In this document: positions 1 through 7,865 of the stretch, one piece after another | Numbering within the stretch: the first letter of the stretch is position 1 | Layout of the letters: every line of letters begins with the position of its first letter | DNA from: Methanofervidicoccus abyssi | Lineage (GTDB): Archaea > AGJL01 > Methanococci > Methanococcales > Methanococcaceae | Length of the DNA stretch: 64,000 nucleotides | Reading direction: 5' to 3' | Assembly (NCBI RefSeq): GCF_004310395.1 | Contig: NZ_BFAX01000004.1 | Coordinates: 292,851 to 356,850 of the forward strand | Made by a program: the position numbers and the translations under genes | Notes under the pieces: generated by a model | Databases searched by the model: none | What the model was told of the DNA's origin: nothing | Seen by the model: the letters and a program-made list of their open reading frames with translations, nothing else

Positions 1-989
1 ATTATCCCCATTTGATAAATGTCCGTCCTTTTATCGATTGTTTCTCTGCTTATTTGTTCTGGTGCTGAGTATTGGAGAGTTAAAGCGTTTATAGTTGTAG
101 ATTTTGAAGTAATTTCTTTTGATAGTCCCCAATCTGTAATTTTTGGTATGTTGTTTTTTATTAAAATGTTGTGTGGTTTTAAATCCTTATGAATTATTCC
201 TTTACTATGCGCATATTTCAGTCCATTTAACACTTCAAAAAATAGTAAAACGGCTTCTTTTAACTCTAAATTATTTTTTATTTTATTTAATTCCTTTTCA
301 CAGTATTCCATTTCTATGTATGGATATGGATAAATATTACTATAATAAAGTTGAACAATGTTGATATGTTTTAATTTTTTCCAATTTCCTATTTCCCTAA
401 GGAATATTTCCCCAGTAGTTTCAGTTAATTCTTTTGGGACTTTTATGGCTACCGTTTTTCCATTTTTAATTGCTTTAAATACATAGGAAAATCCCCCTTC
501 CCCAATTTTTATAGGATTTTGATATTTTGATAATAATTCATTTAGTTTATTCAACAATTCGTTTTCTCCACTAAATGATTGATTTATAGGATTTGAAGAA
601 TTAACCGATGAGGAATTATATGGCGCATTTATTGAGGAGTCTTCACCTAATAACAAATTTTTTATGAGGTTTAATTCATTATTTATTTGATTTTTTAAGT
701 TAGTAATTTGACTGTTAAATGTTTTTATCTTTAAATTTATCATTTCATCCTCTAATTTATCAATATCGTTAGAAGATTTTTTTAAGAGATTCCTTGCTTT
801 TAAATACTCTCCATCTGATTTCAATTTTAAAGCATCCCTTACATTATTTTCGATTTCTTTTAGTTTAACTTTTAATCTGAGCTCGTTTAATGTGGTTTGA
901 TATTTGACATACTCCTCCCCTAAATACCTCTTATGATTTTTTAAAAATCTCTCAATGGCATTTATTTCGTTCAATATTTCCTTTATCAT
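1..989 (-). CDS. Soluble Hanks-type Ser/Thr protein kinase, C-terminus off the window
   Basis: Partial gene: its 3' end lies beyond base 1. It starts at an ATG at 989 (reading MIKEILNEINAIERF) and overlaps the end of the upstream DUF4013 gene by 38 nt, so the two are probably translationally coupled. About the first 200 residues are predicted helical, with a TPR/MIT-like stretch near residues 55-115. No signal peptide or membrane segment is visible. The kinase domain follows: glycine loop IGEGGFSYVF, the VAIKVP lysine, catalytic loop HKDLKPHNI, metal-binding DWG in place of DFG, and SAPEQ before a DIYQMG helix. The DWG and SAPEQ forms match the receptor kinase at 2052-4922, so the two kinases are relatives. 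The expected activity is Ser/Thr phosphorylation; the substrate is unknown. The gene context suggests it acts on the neighbouring AAA/ESCRT-like proteins, which is inference. Confidence 0.85.
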   Translation of the reverse strand, partial: MIKEILNEINAIERFLKNHKRYLGEEYVKYQTTLNELRLKVKLKEIENNVRDALKLKSDGEYLKARNLLKKSSNDIDKLEDEMINLKIKTFNSQITNLKNQINNELNLIKNLLLGEDSSINAPYNSSSVNSSNPINQSFSGENELLNKLNELLSKYQNPIKIGEGGFSYVFKAIKNGKTVAIKVPKELTETTGEIFLREIGNWKKLKHINIVQLYYSNIYPYPYIEMEYCEKELNKIKNNLELKEAVLLFFEVLNGLKYAHSKGIIHKDLKPHNILIKNNIPKITDWGLSKEITSKSTTINALTLQYSAPEQISRETIDKRTDIYQMGI

Positions 990-2061
990 ACCCTATCCCC
1001 TCAATTTTATCAGATACTAATTTAATTTTTGCATCTAATATGTTATGGACTACTGATTTAATTTTATTATTTAGGGATGAAATTAATTCTTCATCTTCCA
1101 TTGATTTTGCTATTTTCTCTGCTTTTTTATAGTATTCCAGTGATTTATCCCATTTTTTTATGGCATCATTTAAGTTGTTGTTTTGAAAATCATTTAGTGC
1201 CGCTGGTAAGAGTTTCTTAGCCTCTAATAGGTAGGAATTAAGTAGATCTAAATCTTTGCTATTGTTTGATACCGTGTTGGTCGGTAACACTTTGGGACTC
1301 ATAGTTATTGATTTTTTATTAATTCCTTCTAAATATACTTTCCCACTGAAATAACCAAATACTATGCAGGAATAATAATAGAATGCCCCCCATAACCAAA
1401 TAGCCACAGGAATTAATATAATTGTCAAGAAAAATAGGACTGCCATTATATATATCACAATAGCTAAAAAGCCTGTAATAATACAGTAAATAATATCAAA
1501 AATTAGGATATTAACCCATATTTTTTTTAATATTCTAAATAACGTAGCGAATTCAAAAGATGAAGATATTTTGTTGGTATATATGTAATGTGAAAATGCG
1601 ATATGCATGAATAACATAGATATTGCGAAGCACACAATAATAATAACACTAAAAATATCGTCGTTGAAGGTTACCGAAAAAATATCGAGAATCACAGTAA
1701 GCAATATATAAAATAATATACAAAATAATAAAAATAATAATATAGAATATACAAAAAAAACTATGGATATCTTTAATCCTTTGATAAATTGACTAAATAT
1801 ATTAAATTCAGGCAACTCATTATTTTTACCCTCATAAATAAGGGTTATTATATCTGCCATATAGCCAAGCAATGAAATATTAAGTATGGGTATTACCCCT
1901 ATTACCCCACCCACAACAAGTTTTTTCTTCCAATTTTTATCTTTAAATATATACGTGAATGATTCCCAAATATATTCCATCATATTTTTTCCCTTCATAT
2001 ATGCTATCCCTGTGTCTATGTTGGAACCCTCTTTACCAAATCTAATATATTTTATTTCCAT
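952..2061 (-). CDS. DUF4013 membrane protein with MIT/TPR-like C-terminal helices
   Basis: The first ~240 residues (motifs YIWESFTYIFKDKNW and VIPILNISLLGYM) fit the archaeal DUF4013 family of polytopic membrane proteins; about six hydrophobic segments are visible. From about residue 265 the protein becomes soluble and helical (LLPAALNDFQNNNLNDAIKKW, then KSLEYYKKAEKIAK), a spacing typical of MIT or TPR helical hairpins. The outer ATG overlaps the stop of the kinase gene upstream by 10 nt. However, the internal ATGs at 1983/1980, preceded by AAGGGA, fit the usual DUF4013 N-terminus better and may be the true start. The gene sits between two kinase genes in one transcription unit. If the tail is a genuine MIT domain, it could dock the ESCRT-III-like proteins encoded upstream; that is inference. 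No enzymatic motif is seen. Confidence 0.75.
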   Translation of the reverse strand: MEIKYIRFGKEGSNIDTGIAYMKGKNMMEYIWESFTYIFKDKNWKKKLVVGGVIGVIPILNISLLGYMADIITLIYEGKNNELPEFNIFSQFIKGLKISIVFFVYSILLFLLFCILFYILLTVILDIFSVTFNDDIFSVIIIVCFAISMLFMHIAFSHYIYTNKISSSFEFATLFRILKKIWVNILIFDIIYCIITGFLAIVIYIMAVLFFLTIILIPVAIWLWGAFYYYSCIVFGYFSGKVYLEGINKKSITMSPKVLPTNTVSNNSKDLDLLNSYLLEAKKLLPAALNDFQNNNLNDAIKKWDKSLEYYKKAEKIAKSMEDEELISSLNNKIKSVVHNILDAKIKLVSDKIEGIGYDKGNIERNKCH

Positions 2062-4922
2062 TCTCTCTTAATTCTATTCAATAAAACTTCAAGTTTCTCT
2101 ATAGTATCTTTTCCAAGTGGGATGCTTTCTTTTATCAAATACTCAATATGTGCTATTGCTCCTCTTAATTCCCTCTTGTTTTCTTCTGATTTAACGTAAT
2201 TTTCTAATGATTCTAAAGTTTCCAGCAAACCAACCTTATCATTTACCTTTGCACAGTTTAAGGCAAGTTTCGTTGTTATATCAATCAAATCTTTTATTAA
2301 TCTATTAATTTCTTTTTTATCTGTTGAAATTTTTAGTTTTTGAGTAGTTTTGGTTAGTGTCCTTCTAAGTTCTTCTTTTTCTTTAGTTAATTCTTCTAAT
2401 GAATTTAAAGCATCTAAAAACTCATCTATTGATTGGAATCTATCTTCCTTTTTCTTTGCTAAGAGTTTTTCAAGTATTCCATCGAATGTTGATAATTCGG
2501 GGTTTATTTTTGAAGGCAGTGTTGGTTTTTTATTTGGGTTTATGATTTTTAAGGATACCTGAGTTGGCGTGATGCCCTCATAGGGCAGTCTTCCAGTTAG
2601 TAACTCATAAAATAAAACTCCCAACTGATAAATATCAGTTCTCTTATCTGTCTTCCCGTATTCTTCTTCATCTATTTGCTCCGGTGCTGAATATATTAAA
2701 GTTAATCCCTTTGTGGTTGTTGCTGTAGTGGATTTTGCACCTATTTTTGCAAGTCCCCAATCTGTTATCTTTGGTGTTAAATTTTGAGTTAATAGGATGT
2801 TCGATGGTTTAATATCTCTGTGGATTATGTTTTTGTCATGAGCGTGTTTTAACCCTTCTGCTATTTGTTTTATTAATTTTATGGCATCTTTTGGATTTAA
2901 TGGTTTTGGATATTCACCTAAATCTTTTATTAGTTTTCCATTTAAGTTATATCCTTCAATATACTCCATCTCTATGTGTGGAATTGGCTCTTCGTAAGCA
3001 TCATACATTTTAACAATATTTGGATGATTGAGATTTTTCCATGCTTTGATTTCTTTTAATAGGTATTTCTTAGCTTTCTCGTCAAAAGTTGGGACTTTTA
3101 AAGCAAGTGGTTGAGTTCCACCTTTTCTTTTAACTTTGAATACCTTTCCAAATCCACCTTCTCCTAATTTCTCTAATGGGATGTATTTGTTTAATAATTC
3201 AGCTGGGAAATCTGGGATATCACTTACTAACTCTTTATTAGTTGTTTCCTGTTTAGTTATGCTTTTTTCACTTTCATCTACTTTATTTTGTTTCTTTTTT
3301 CTTTTTCTTATAAAGCGTGCTCCTCCCCATACTACAATTAAACCTATGAAAAGTAGTAATATTAAAATAATATTACTACCATGATTAATATTGATATAAT
3401 TAATATTGATAGTAGGAATAGCTTCTAACTTAGCATTAACAGTTTTTGAAAGTCCTGGAGAAATATAAACAATTTCCGTATAATCCTTATACCCGTCTTT
3501 TTTTAATGTAATAGTATACTCTCCGGGGGATAAACCAGTTATAGTTTTAGGAGTAGTCCCTTTATAAGATCCATTAATATAAATTTTAGCCCCAGTTGGA
3601 TTACTATCTACATACAGTGAACCAGTTATTGGTTTTAGGTTCACATATACTCTCTTTGAATCTCCTGGAGAAATATAAACAATTTCCGTATAATCCTTAT
3701 ACCCGTCTTTTTTTAATGTAATAGTATACTCTCCGGGGGATAAACCAGTTATAGTTTTAGGAGTAGTCCCTTTATAAGATCCATTAATATAAATTTTAGC
3801 CCCAGTTGGATTACTATCTACATACAGTGAACCAGTAATAATAGCTTTGAATAGATAGACACTACCATTCCCATTTCCAGCAACTATATACTTGTCATTA
3901 GGAGTTATTGATACTGATCTAACATTACTACCTGTCCAATAATTCCACAATAACCTCCCTTCTCTGTTGAAGAGATAGACATTACCATCCCAACTACCTG
4001 CAACTATATAATTCCCATCAGGAGTTATTGATACTGATTCAACAGCACCACCTGTCTCATACTTCCACAATAACCTCCCTTCTTTATTGAAGAGATAGAC
4101 ATTACTATCATTACTCCCTGCAACTATATAATTCCCATCAGGAGTTATTGATACTGATTCAACAGCACCACCTGTCTCATACTTCCACAATAACCTCCCT
4201 TCTTTATTGAAGAGATAGACATTACCATCCCAACTACCTGCAACTATATAATTCCCATCAGGAGTTATTGATACTGACCAAACCAAATTACCTGTCTCAT
4301 ACTTCCACAATAACCTCCCTTCTCTGTTGAAGAGATAGACATTCTTATCCTCACTCCCTGCAACTATATAATTCCCATCAGGAGTTATTGATACTGAATT
4401 AACCCAATATTCATCTGTTTTATACTTCCATAATTCATCCCCATTATTGTTGAAGAGATAAATGTTGTCATTAAATCCACCACTTCCTATAGCTATATAT
4501 TTTCCATCGGGTGTTATTGCCACTGATGTAACATCATCTTCTGGCTGGTACCTCCATAATAAATTCCCATTATTGTTGAAGAGATAGATACCATTATTAA
4601 TATGACCTATAGCACCACCACTAATGGTATCTCCAACTCCAGCAACTATATACTTGCCATCAGGAGTTATTGATACTGAAGAAATATAAACTAAATCCTT
4701 CTCATATTTCCACAACAAATCCCCATTATTGTTGAAGAGATAGATACCATTACCTCCTGCAACTATATAATTCCCATCAGGAGTTATTGATACTGAATCC
4801 ACCCAACCTCCAGTATCATACTTCCATACAGCAGTATATTTTATATCCTCTCCAAAAACAAAACCCACATTTACAAAAATTCCAATCAATAAAAATCCAA
4901 TTATTAAATTTTTCAACTTCAA
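2052..4922 (-). CDS. Receptor-type Ser/Thr kinase: eight-blade propeller, two PEGA domains, TM, kinase
   Basis: 956 residues. A signal peptide (hydrophobic residues 5-24) is followed by eight WD/PQQ-like blades at about residues 33-361, each carrying a SVSITPDG..YIVAG...VYLFN pattern. Two nearly identical 70-residue PEGA domains follow (about 362-501), then one transmembrane helix (about 515-535) with a basic stop-transfer run. The cytoplasmic Hanks kinase (about 585-850) has LGEGGFGKVF, LALKVP, HRDIKPSNI, DWGLAK and SAPEQ, so all catalytic residues are present. The last ~115 residues are helical. The topology predicts an outside propeller sensing a ligand or the cell surface and an inside kinase passing on the signal. 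The ligand is unknown. The gene heads a three-gene unit with DUF4013 and a soluble kinase, and lies just downstream of the AAA and ESCRT-III-like genes. Its tandem repeats are almost identical at DNA level. Confidence 0.9.
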   Translation of the reverse strand: MKLKNLIIGFLLIGIFVNVGFVFGEDIKYTAVWKYDTGGWVDSVSITPDGNYIVAGGNGIYLFNNNGDLLWKYEKDLVYISSVSITPDGKYIVAGVGDTISGGAIGHINNGIYLFNNNGNLLWRYQPEDDVTSVAITPDGKYIAIGSGGFNDNIYLFNNNGDELWKYKTDEYWVNSVSITPDGNYIVAGSEDKNVYLFNREGRLLWKYETGNLVWSVSITPDGNYIVAGSWDGNVYLFNKEGRLLWKYETGGAVESVSITPDGNYIVAGSNDSNVYLFNKEGRLLWKYETGGAVESVSITPDGNYIVAGSWDGNVYLFNREGRLLWNYWTGSNVRSVSITPNDKYIVAGNGNGSVYLFKAIITGSLYVDSNPTGAKIYINGSYKGTTPKTITGLSPGEYTITLKKDGYKDYTEIVYISPGDSKRVYVNLKPITGSLYVDSNPTGAKIYINGSYKGTTPKTITGLSPGEYTITLKKDGYKDYTEIVYISPGLSKTVNAKLEAIPTININYININHGSNIILILLLFIGLIVVWGGARFIRKRKKKQNKVDESEKSITKQETTNKELVSDIPDFPAELLNKYIPLEKLGEGGFGKVFKVKRKGGTQPLALKVPTFDEKAKKYLLKEIKAWKNLNHPNIVKMYDAYEEPIPHIEMEYIEGYNLNGKLIKDLGEYPKPLNPKDAIKLIKQIAEGLKHAHDKNIIHRDIKPSNILLTQNLTPKITDWGLAKIGAKSTTATTTKGLTLIYSAPEQIDEEEYGKTDKRTDIYQLGVLFYELLTGRLPYEGITPTQVSLKIINPNKKPTLPSKINPELSTFDGILEKLLAKKKEDRFQSIDEFLDALNSLEELTKEKEELRRTLTKTTQKLKISTDKKEINRLIKDLIDITTKLALNCAKVNDKVGLLETLESLENYVKSEENKRELRGAIAHIEYLIKESIPLGKDTIEKLEVLLNRIKREWK
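3451..3836. repeat. Two near-identical 210-bp units encoding tandem PEGA domains
   Basis: The segment from 3451 recurs at 3661, a period of exactly 210 bp (70 codons). About 175 bp of the two copies look identical by eye, including synonymous positions. This indicates a recent duplication or ongoing gene conversion within the kinase gene. The units encode the PEGA domains between the propeller and the membrane. Confidence 0.9.
3950..4370. repeat. 120-bp tandem repeats encoding propeller blades
   Basis: Blades 4-8 of the kinase ectodomain are encoded by units of 120 bp (40 codons). Stretches around 3960, 4080, 4200 and 4320 are nearly identical in DNA, and blades 6 and 7 differ by only a few codons. 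The number of blades could change by recombination. The outer blades are more diverged. Confidence 0.85.
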
Positions 4923-4996
4923 AATCCCCCTCCAAAAATTTAATAATATAAAATTTTTATTACTGTAATTTTACTTAAACATTACGCAGTGAGGGG

Positions 4997-5013
4997 GAAA
5001 ATCTACGATTTTC
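4997..5013. repeat. Short palindrome with 3-nt loop
   Basis: Perfect 7-bp inverted repeat GAAAATC and GATTTTC around the loop TAC, in the gap between the AAA ATPase and kinase genes. It resembles the other 3-nt-loop palindromes at 6351, 9737 and 10654. It could be a hairpin in the intercistronic RNA. Confidence 0.6.
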
Positions 5014-5051
5014 TAAATATTCAAAAAAGAGTTTTAAAAATTAAAAAAATA

Positions 5052-6272
5052 TTATCCTCCAAACTCCTCCTTCCATTTCTCATACTTCTTAATTATCGAT
5101 TTAGTTAAAGGACTCTTTATTTTCTTAAATGCCTCTTCAAAATCATCATCAGTCAGAGCTCTTGTTTTTAACTTCCTTCTCTTCAACTCCTTATAGGACA
5201 AATTAGCCATTTTATATAAATCCTTATTTACATCCCTAATCATATTCCAAATAGCATCCTGACAGAGATTTTTTAAATCCCTACCAGAATAAAGCCTTTC
5301 CACACACTTATCTGCAATTTCATCTAAATTAACATCCAACTTAAGCCCTTTTGTGTTAATTTTAATAATTTCCTTTGTAGCTTTTTTATCTGGTAAAGGA
5401 ATATAAATTCTCCTTGAAAACCTGGAGAGTACAGCCTCATCCAAATCCCATGGCGTATTTGTTGCCGAAAGCGTTAATATTAACCTATCGCTCCCCTTAT
5501 CTTGAAAACCATCCAATTCTGTTAATAAAGTCGATAACATTCTCCTTGATGCCTCACTTATTCCATCGCTCCTCTTTGTTGTTAAGGCATCGATTTCATC
5601 TATGAACACTATGCTTGGGTGGAGCTCTCTTGCAACATCATATAATGCACTTATAATTTTTGAAGATTCACCATAGTATTTACTCGATACGGATGATGCT
5701 TTAACATTAAAGAATGTTGCTTCCAAACTTCCAGCACATGCAGAAGCCAATAGTGTTTTACCTGTTCCAGGTGGTCCAAATAATAAAATCCCTTTCCACG
5801 GCTGTATTGATGCAGGCTTTTGAAGTGCTGATATTACTATAGTTTCCATCATAAGCTGTTTTACTTCTTCTAACCCCCCTATATCTTCCCATTTTATAGT
5901 GGATTTTTGTATTAAATTATTTTTCACAAAATTTTTAAACTTATCAATCTCATTTTCTACCTCATCCTCCGTGGTGTTTGATGAGCTCGGTTTATTTGAT
6001 GGTCCTGATTTTTTTGTAGATTTGGATTTATTAGCTTTTGATGGATTAAATACCTCTTCTATGTTATTTGCCACTAACTCCCATTTTTTAGCTTTCTCCA
6101 AATATCTTTTTTCATTGTATTCATCATACTTTGCTATTTGTCTCAATAATTTGGCACATTCTAATGCCTTTTTTTTAGCAATACTTTCGTTCTTTTTCTC
6201 CTTTGCTATTTCATACTCTTTTTTAGCTCTTTTAAACTGACTCATCAGAGCTCCGTATAAATCAATTTCCAA
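5052..6272 (-). CDS. Vps4/CdvC-like AAA ATPase with MIT-like N-terminal domain
   Basis: About 406 residues. The N-terminal ~75 residues form three predicted helices rich in K/A/E (FKRAKKEYEIAKEKKNESIA), as in the MIT domains of Vps4 and archaeal CdvC. A low-complexity K/S linker follows, then one AAA module: IKWEDIGGLEEVKQLM, Walker A GPPGTGKT, a pore-loop-like KYYGES, Walker B IVFIDEIDAL, SATNTPWDLD, and the arginine finger in LSRFSRR. A C-terminal helix is present. A single AAA domain plus MIT argues for the Vps4/meiotic clade rather than Cdc48 or the proteasomal ATPase. The expected role is ATP-driven remodelling of ESCRT-III-like polymers; two candidates are encoded immediately upstream. 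The start is uncertain: the chosen TTG at 6272 follows a G8 run by 5 nt, an upstream TTG at 6287 precedes the run, and an ATG at 6245 has its own GGAG. Confidence 0.85.
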   Translation of the reverse strand: MEIDLYGALMSQFKRAKKEYEIAKEKKNESIAKKKALECAKLLRQIAKYDEYNEKRYLEKAKKWELVANNIEEVFNPSKANKSKSTKKSGPSNKPSSSNTTEDEVENEIDKFKNFVKNNLIQKSTIKWEDIGGLEEVKQLMMETIVISALQKPASIQPWKGILLFGPPGTGKTLLASACAGSLEATFFNVKASSVSSKYYGESSKIISALYDVARELHPSIVFIDEIDALTTKRSDGISEASRRMLSTLLTELDGFQDKGSDRLILTLSATNTPWDLDEAVLSRFSRRIYIPLPDKKATKEIIKINTKGLKLDVNLDEIADKCVERLYSGRDLKNLCQDAIWNMIRDVNKDLYKMANLSYKELKRRKLKTRALTDDDFEEAFKKIKSPLTKSIIKKYEKWKEEFGG

Positions 6273-6350
6273 TACAACCCCCCCCAAAATATGATAAATA
6301 TTATAATAATATTATTTTAAAATAGGTGGCAATAATTATTTTTCTAATAA

Positions 6351-6369
6351 TCACTTACGAAGTAAGTGA
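6351..6369. repeat. Perfect 8-bp palindrome with GAA loop
   Basis: TCACTTAC and GTAAGTGA flank the loop GAA, just downstream of the stop of the 213-residue ESCRT-III-like gene at 6379. It may act as a transcript-end hairpin. It shares the C-GAA-G core with the palindrome inside the gene at 9602-10162. Confidence 0.65.
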
Positions 6370-6378
6370 GCAACGAAA

Positions 6379-7020
6379 TCAATTTATTATTTTGTCTAAT
6401 TTCTTTAACTCTTCTTCAAAATCGTCTTCTTTTTCCTGCTTCTTTTTATCGGATACTATTTCCTTTGCATCGTCAATATCCAATTCCCCCTCTTTAATCG
6501 CATGTATTGTATTTAATATATCCTCAATATCTTCGTCATGTTCTTCTGATGCCGAGCTCAGCATATCGTCGGTGATGCCGAGAACGTTATTTAGTGTTCC
6601 AATGATATTTTCACTATTTATTTTCATATTAATTAAATGATTTTCCAACTCCTGTGGCGACATGCTGTTTAGTGTGTTCCATAAAGGCGTGGATTTTAAA
6701 ATCTCTTCATTTTCTTTTATTACTAAAAGATTATCTACAAATCTCATCTGTTTATTTAATAGAGCATGAGCGTTTTGTAATTGTTTTTTTCTTTGACTGA
6801 GAGTTTTTATTTTTGTAGCAATTGTCAGTTCTTCACTTTTGCTTTTAGAGTTCTTTGCCTTTTCAAACAATATTGTGATTTGCTCGTCTATTTTTGAGAG
6901 TTCATCTTCTAATTTTTTAACTTGAATATCCAATTTTATCTTTGATTCGTTTAGTTTATCTAATGGCATATCTAATGGATTTTTATTTTTAGAGAACAGA
7001 TTTTTCAATTTACCTAACAT
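6379..7020 (-). CDS. ESCRT-III/CdvB-like coiled-coil protein, copy B
   Basis: 213 residues, no close family recognised by eye. Architecture: short basic N-terminus (LGKLKNLFSKNKNPL), a long charged helical hairpin (about residues 20-110), a middle helix containing MRFVDNLLVIKENEEIL, then an acidic C-terminal half (SSASEEHDEDIEDIL) and a final helix FEEELKKLDKIIN. This basic-core, acidic-tail layout with a C-terminal MIM1-like helix ((D/E)xxLxxLxx) is that of ESCRT-III/CdvB proteins. It is a paralogue of the product of 7194-7835: FVDNLLVIKENEEILK aligns with FVNNLLIVKKYEKELK. It lies directly upstream of the Vps4-like ATPase gene on the same strand. Membrane-filament function is inference from architecture and context. 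PspA-like or simple coiled-coil proteins are alternatives. Confidence 0.65.
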   Translation of the reverse strand: MLGKLKNLFSKNKNPLDMPLDKLNESKIKLDIQVKKLEDELSKIDEQITILFEKAKNSKSKSEELTIATKIKTLSQRKKQLQNAHALLNKQMRFVDNLLVIKENEEILKSTPLWNTLNSMSPQELENHLINMKINSENIIGTLNNVLGITDDMLSSASEEHDEDIEDILNTIHAIKEGELDIDDAKEIVSDKKKQEKEDDFEEELKKLDKIIN

Positions 7021-7193
7021 TTTACCCCCTCATTTTTTGAGAGATTTTAATCACATTTGAAACCTAATTTAATCTTGTGGATTATTACCTCCGCTGATGC
7101 CACTACTTAATAAGATATGGGATTTTAATCTTATCACATACCACAATATCCCCACATTACTCATTATATTCAAAAAAATAGAAAATTAAATTA

Positions 7194-7835
7194 TTATCGG
7201 TTCTCCTTCTCTAATCTCTTAAATAATTCTTCATCGTCCTCTTCTTCCTCCTCATCAGCATCCAAGTTCAAATTGCTCACAACATCATCAGCTTCCATAT
7301 CGCCACTTTCAACCTGCCCCCATGCATCGAATAGTTTTTTCTCTGTGCTATCGACTTCCTCATCAAAATCATCAATTCTAATTTCAAAGACCTTATTCAA
7401 CCTCTCAACAGTTTGGTCGAACTCCTTACCATCGAGTATTATATCACTCAGTTTTAACTCCAAGAGCTCAGGTTGTATGTTGCTAATCTTATCCCACATT
7501 CCTATATTTTTCAATTCTTTTTCGTATTTTTTGACTATTAAAAGGTTATTTACAAAATTAAACTGTTTCTGATAAGTTTGGAAGCTTTTATACTTTAATC
7601 TCATTTCCATTTCAATACTTTTTATGTCCTGTGCAAGCATTTTTTTTGTGAGTTTATCAGCACCAATCCCTTCTTTGAATAATCGCTTCTTTTGTTTATC
7701 CAATAATTTTATCTCTTTTTTCACCCTATCCAATTTACTTTTTAATCTAATTCTTTCCCCCTCTAAATCCCTTATTGTTAATTTTTCTAGTGGATTTTTT
7801 TGTAATTTCCCTTTTATTTTGTTCCATAAACTCAT
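7194..7835 (-). CDS. ESCRT-III/CdvB-like coiled-coil protein, copy A
   Basis: 213 residues. It begins MSLWNKIKGKLQKNPLEKL, an amphipathic basic N-terminus. A long K/E-rich helical hairpin follows (about 20-105), then FVNNLLIVKKYEKEL and an acidic region with a nine-residue E/D run. The extreme C-terminus DDEELFKRLEKENR fits the MIM1 consensus (D/E)xxLxxRLxx well; this helix is what Vps4-type MIT domains bind in eukaryotic and crenarchaeal ESCRT-III. It has the same length and order of segments as the paralogue at 6379-7020. It starts 30 nt after the stop of the 579-residue gene and is probably cotranscribed with it. The start ATG is preceded by GGTGAAAA. Function as a filament-forming Vps4 substrate is inferred. 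Confidence 0.68.
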   Translation of the reverse strand: MSLWNKIKGKLQKNPLEKLTIRDLEGERIRLKSKLDRVKKEIKLLDKQKKRLFKEGIGADKLTKKMLAQDIKSIEMEMRLKYKSFQTYQKQFNFVNNLLIVKKYEKELKNIGMWDKISNIQPELLELKLSDIILDGKEFDQTVERLNKVFEIRIDDFDEEVDSTEKKLFDAWGQVESGDMEADDVVSNLNLDADEEEEEDDEELFKRLEKENR

Positions 7836-7865
7836 TTTTTCACCTATTTTATTTTAGTTATTTTT

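Noticed and set aside
5052..6287. Reading the AAA ATPase as Cdc48/VCP or proteasome-activating nucleotidase
   Set aside because: Only one AAA domain is present, with an MIT-like front and no N-terminal double-psi barrel or OB/coiled-coil. The Vps4/meiotic-clade reading fits better.
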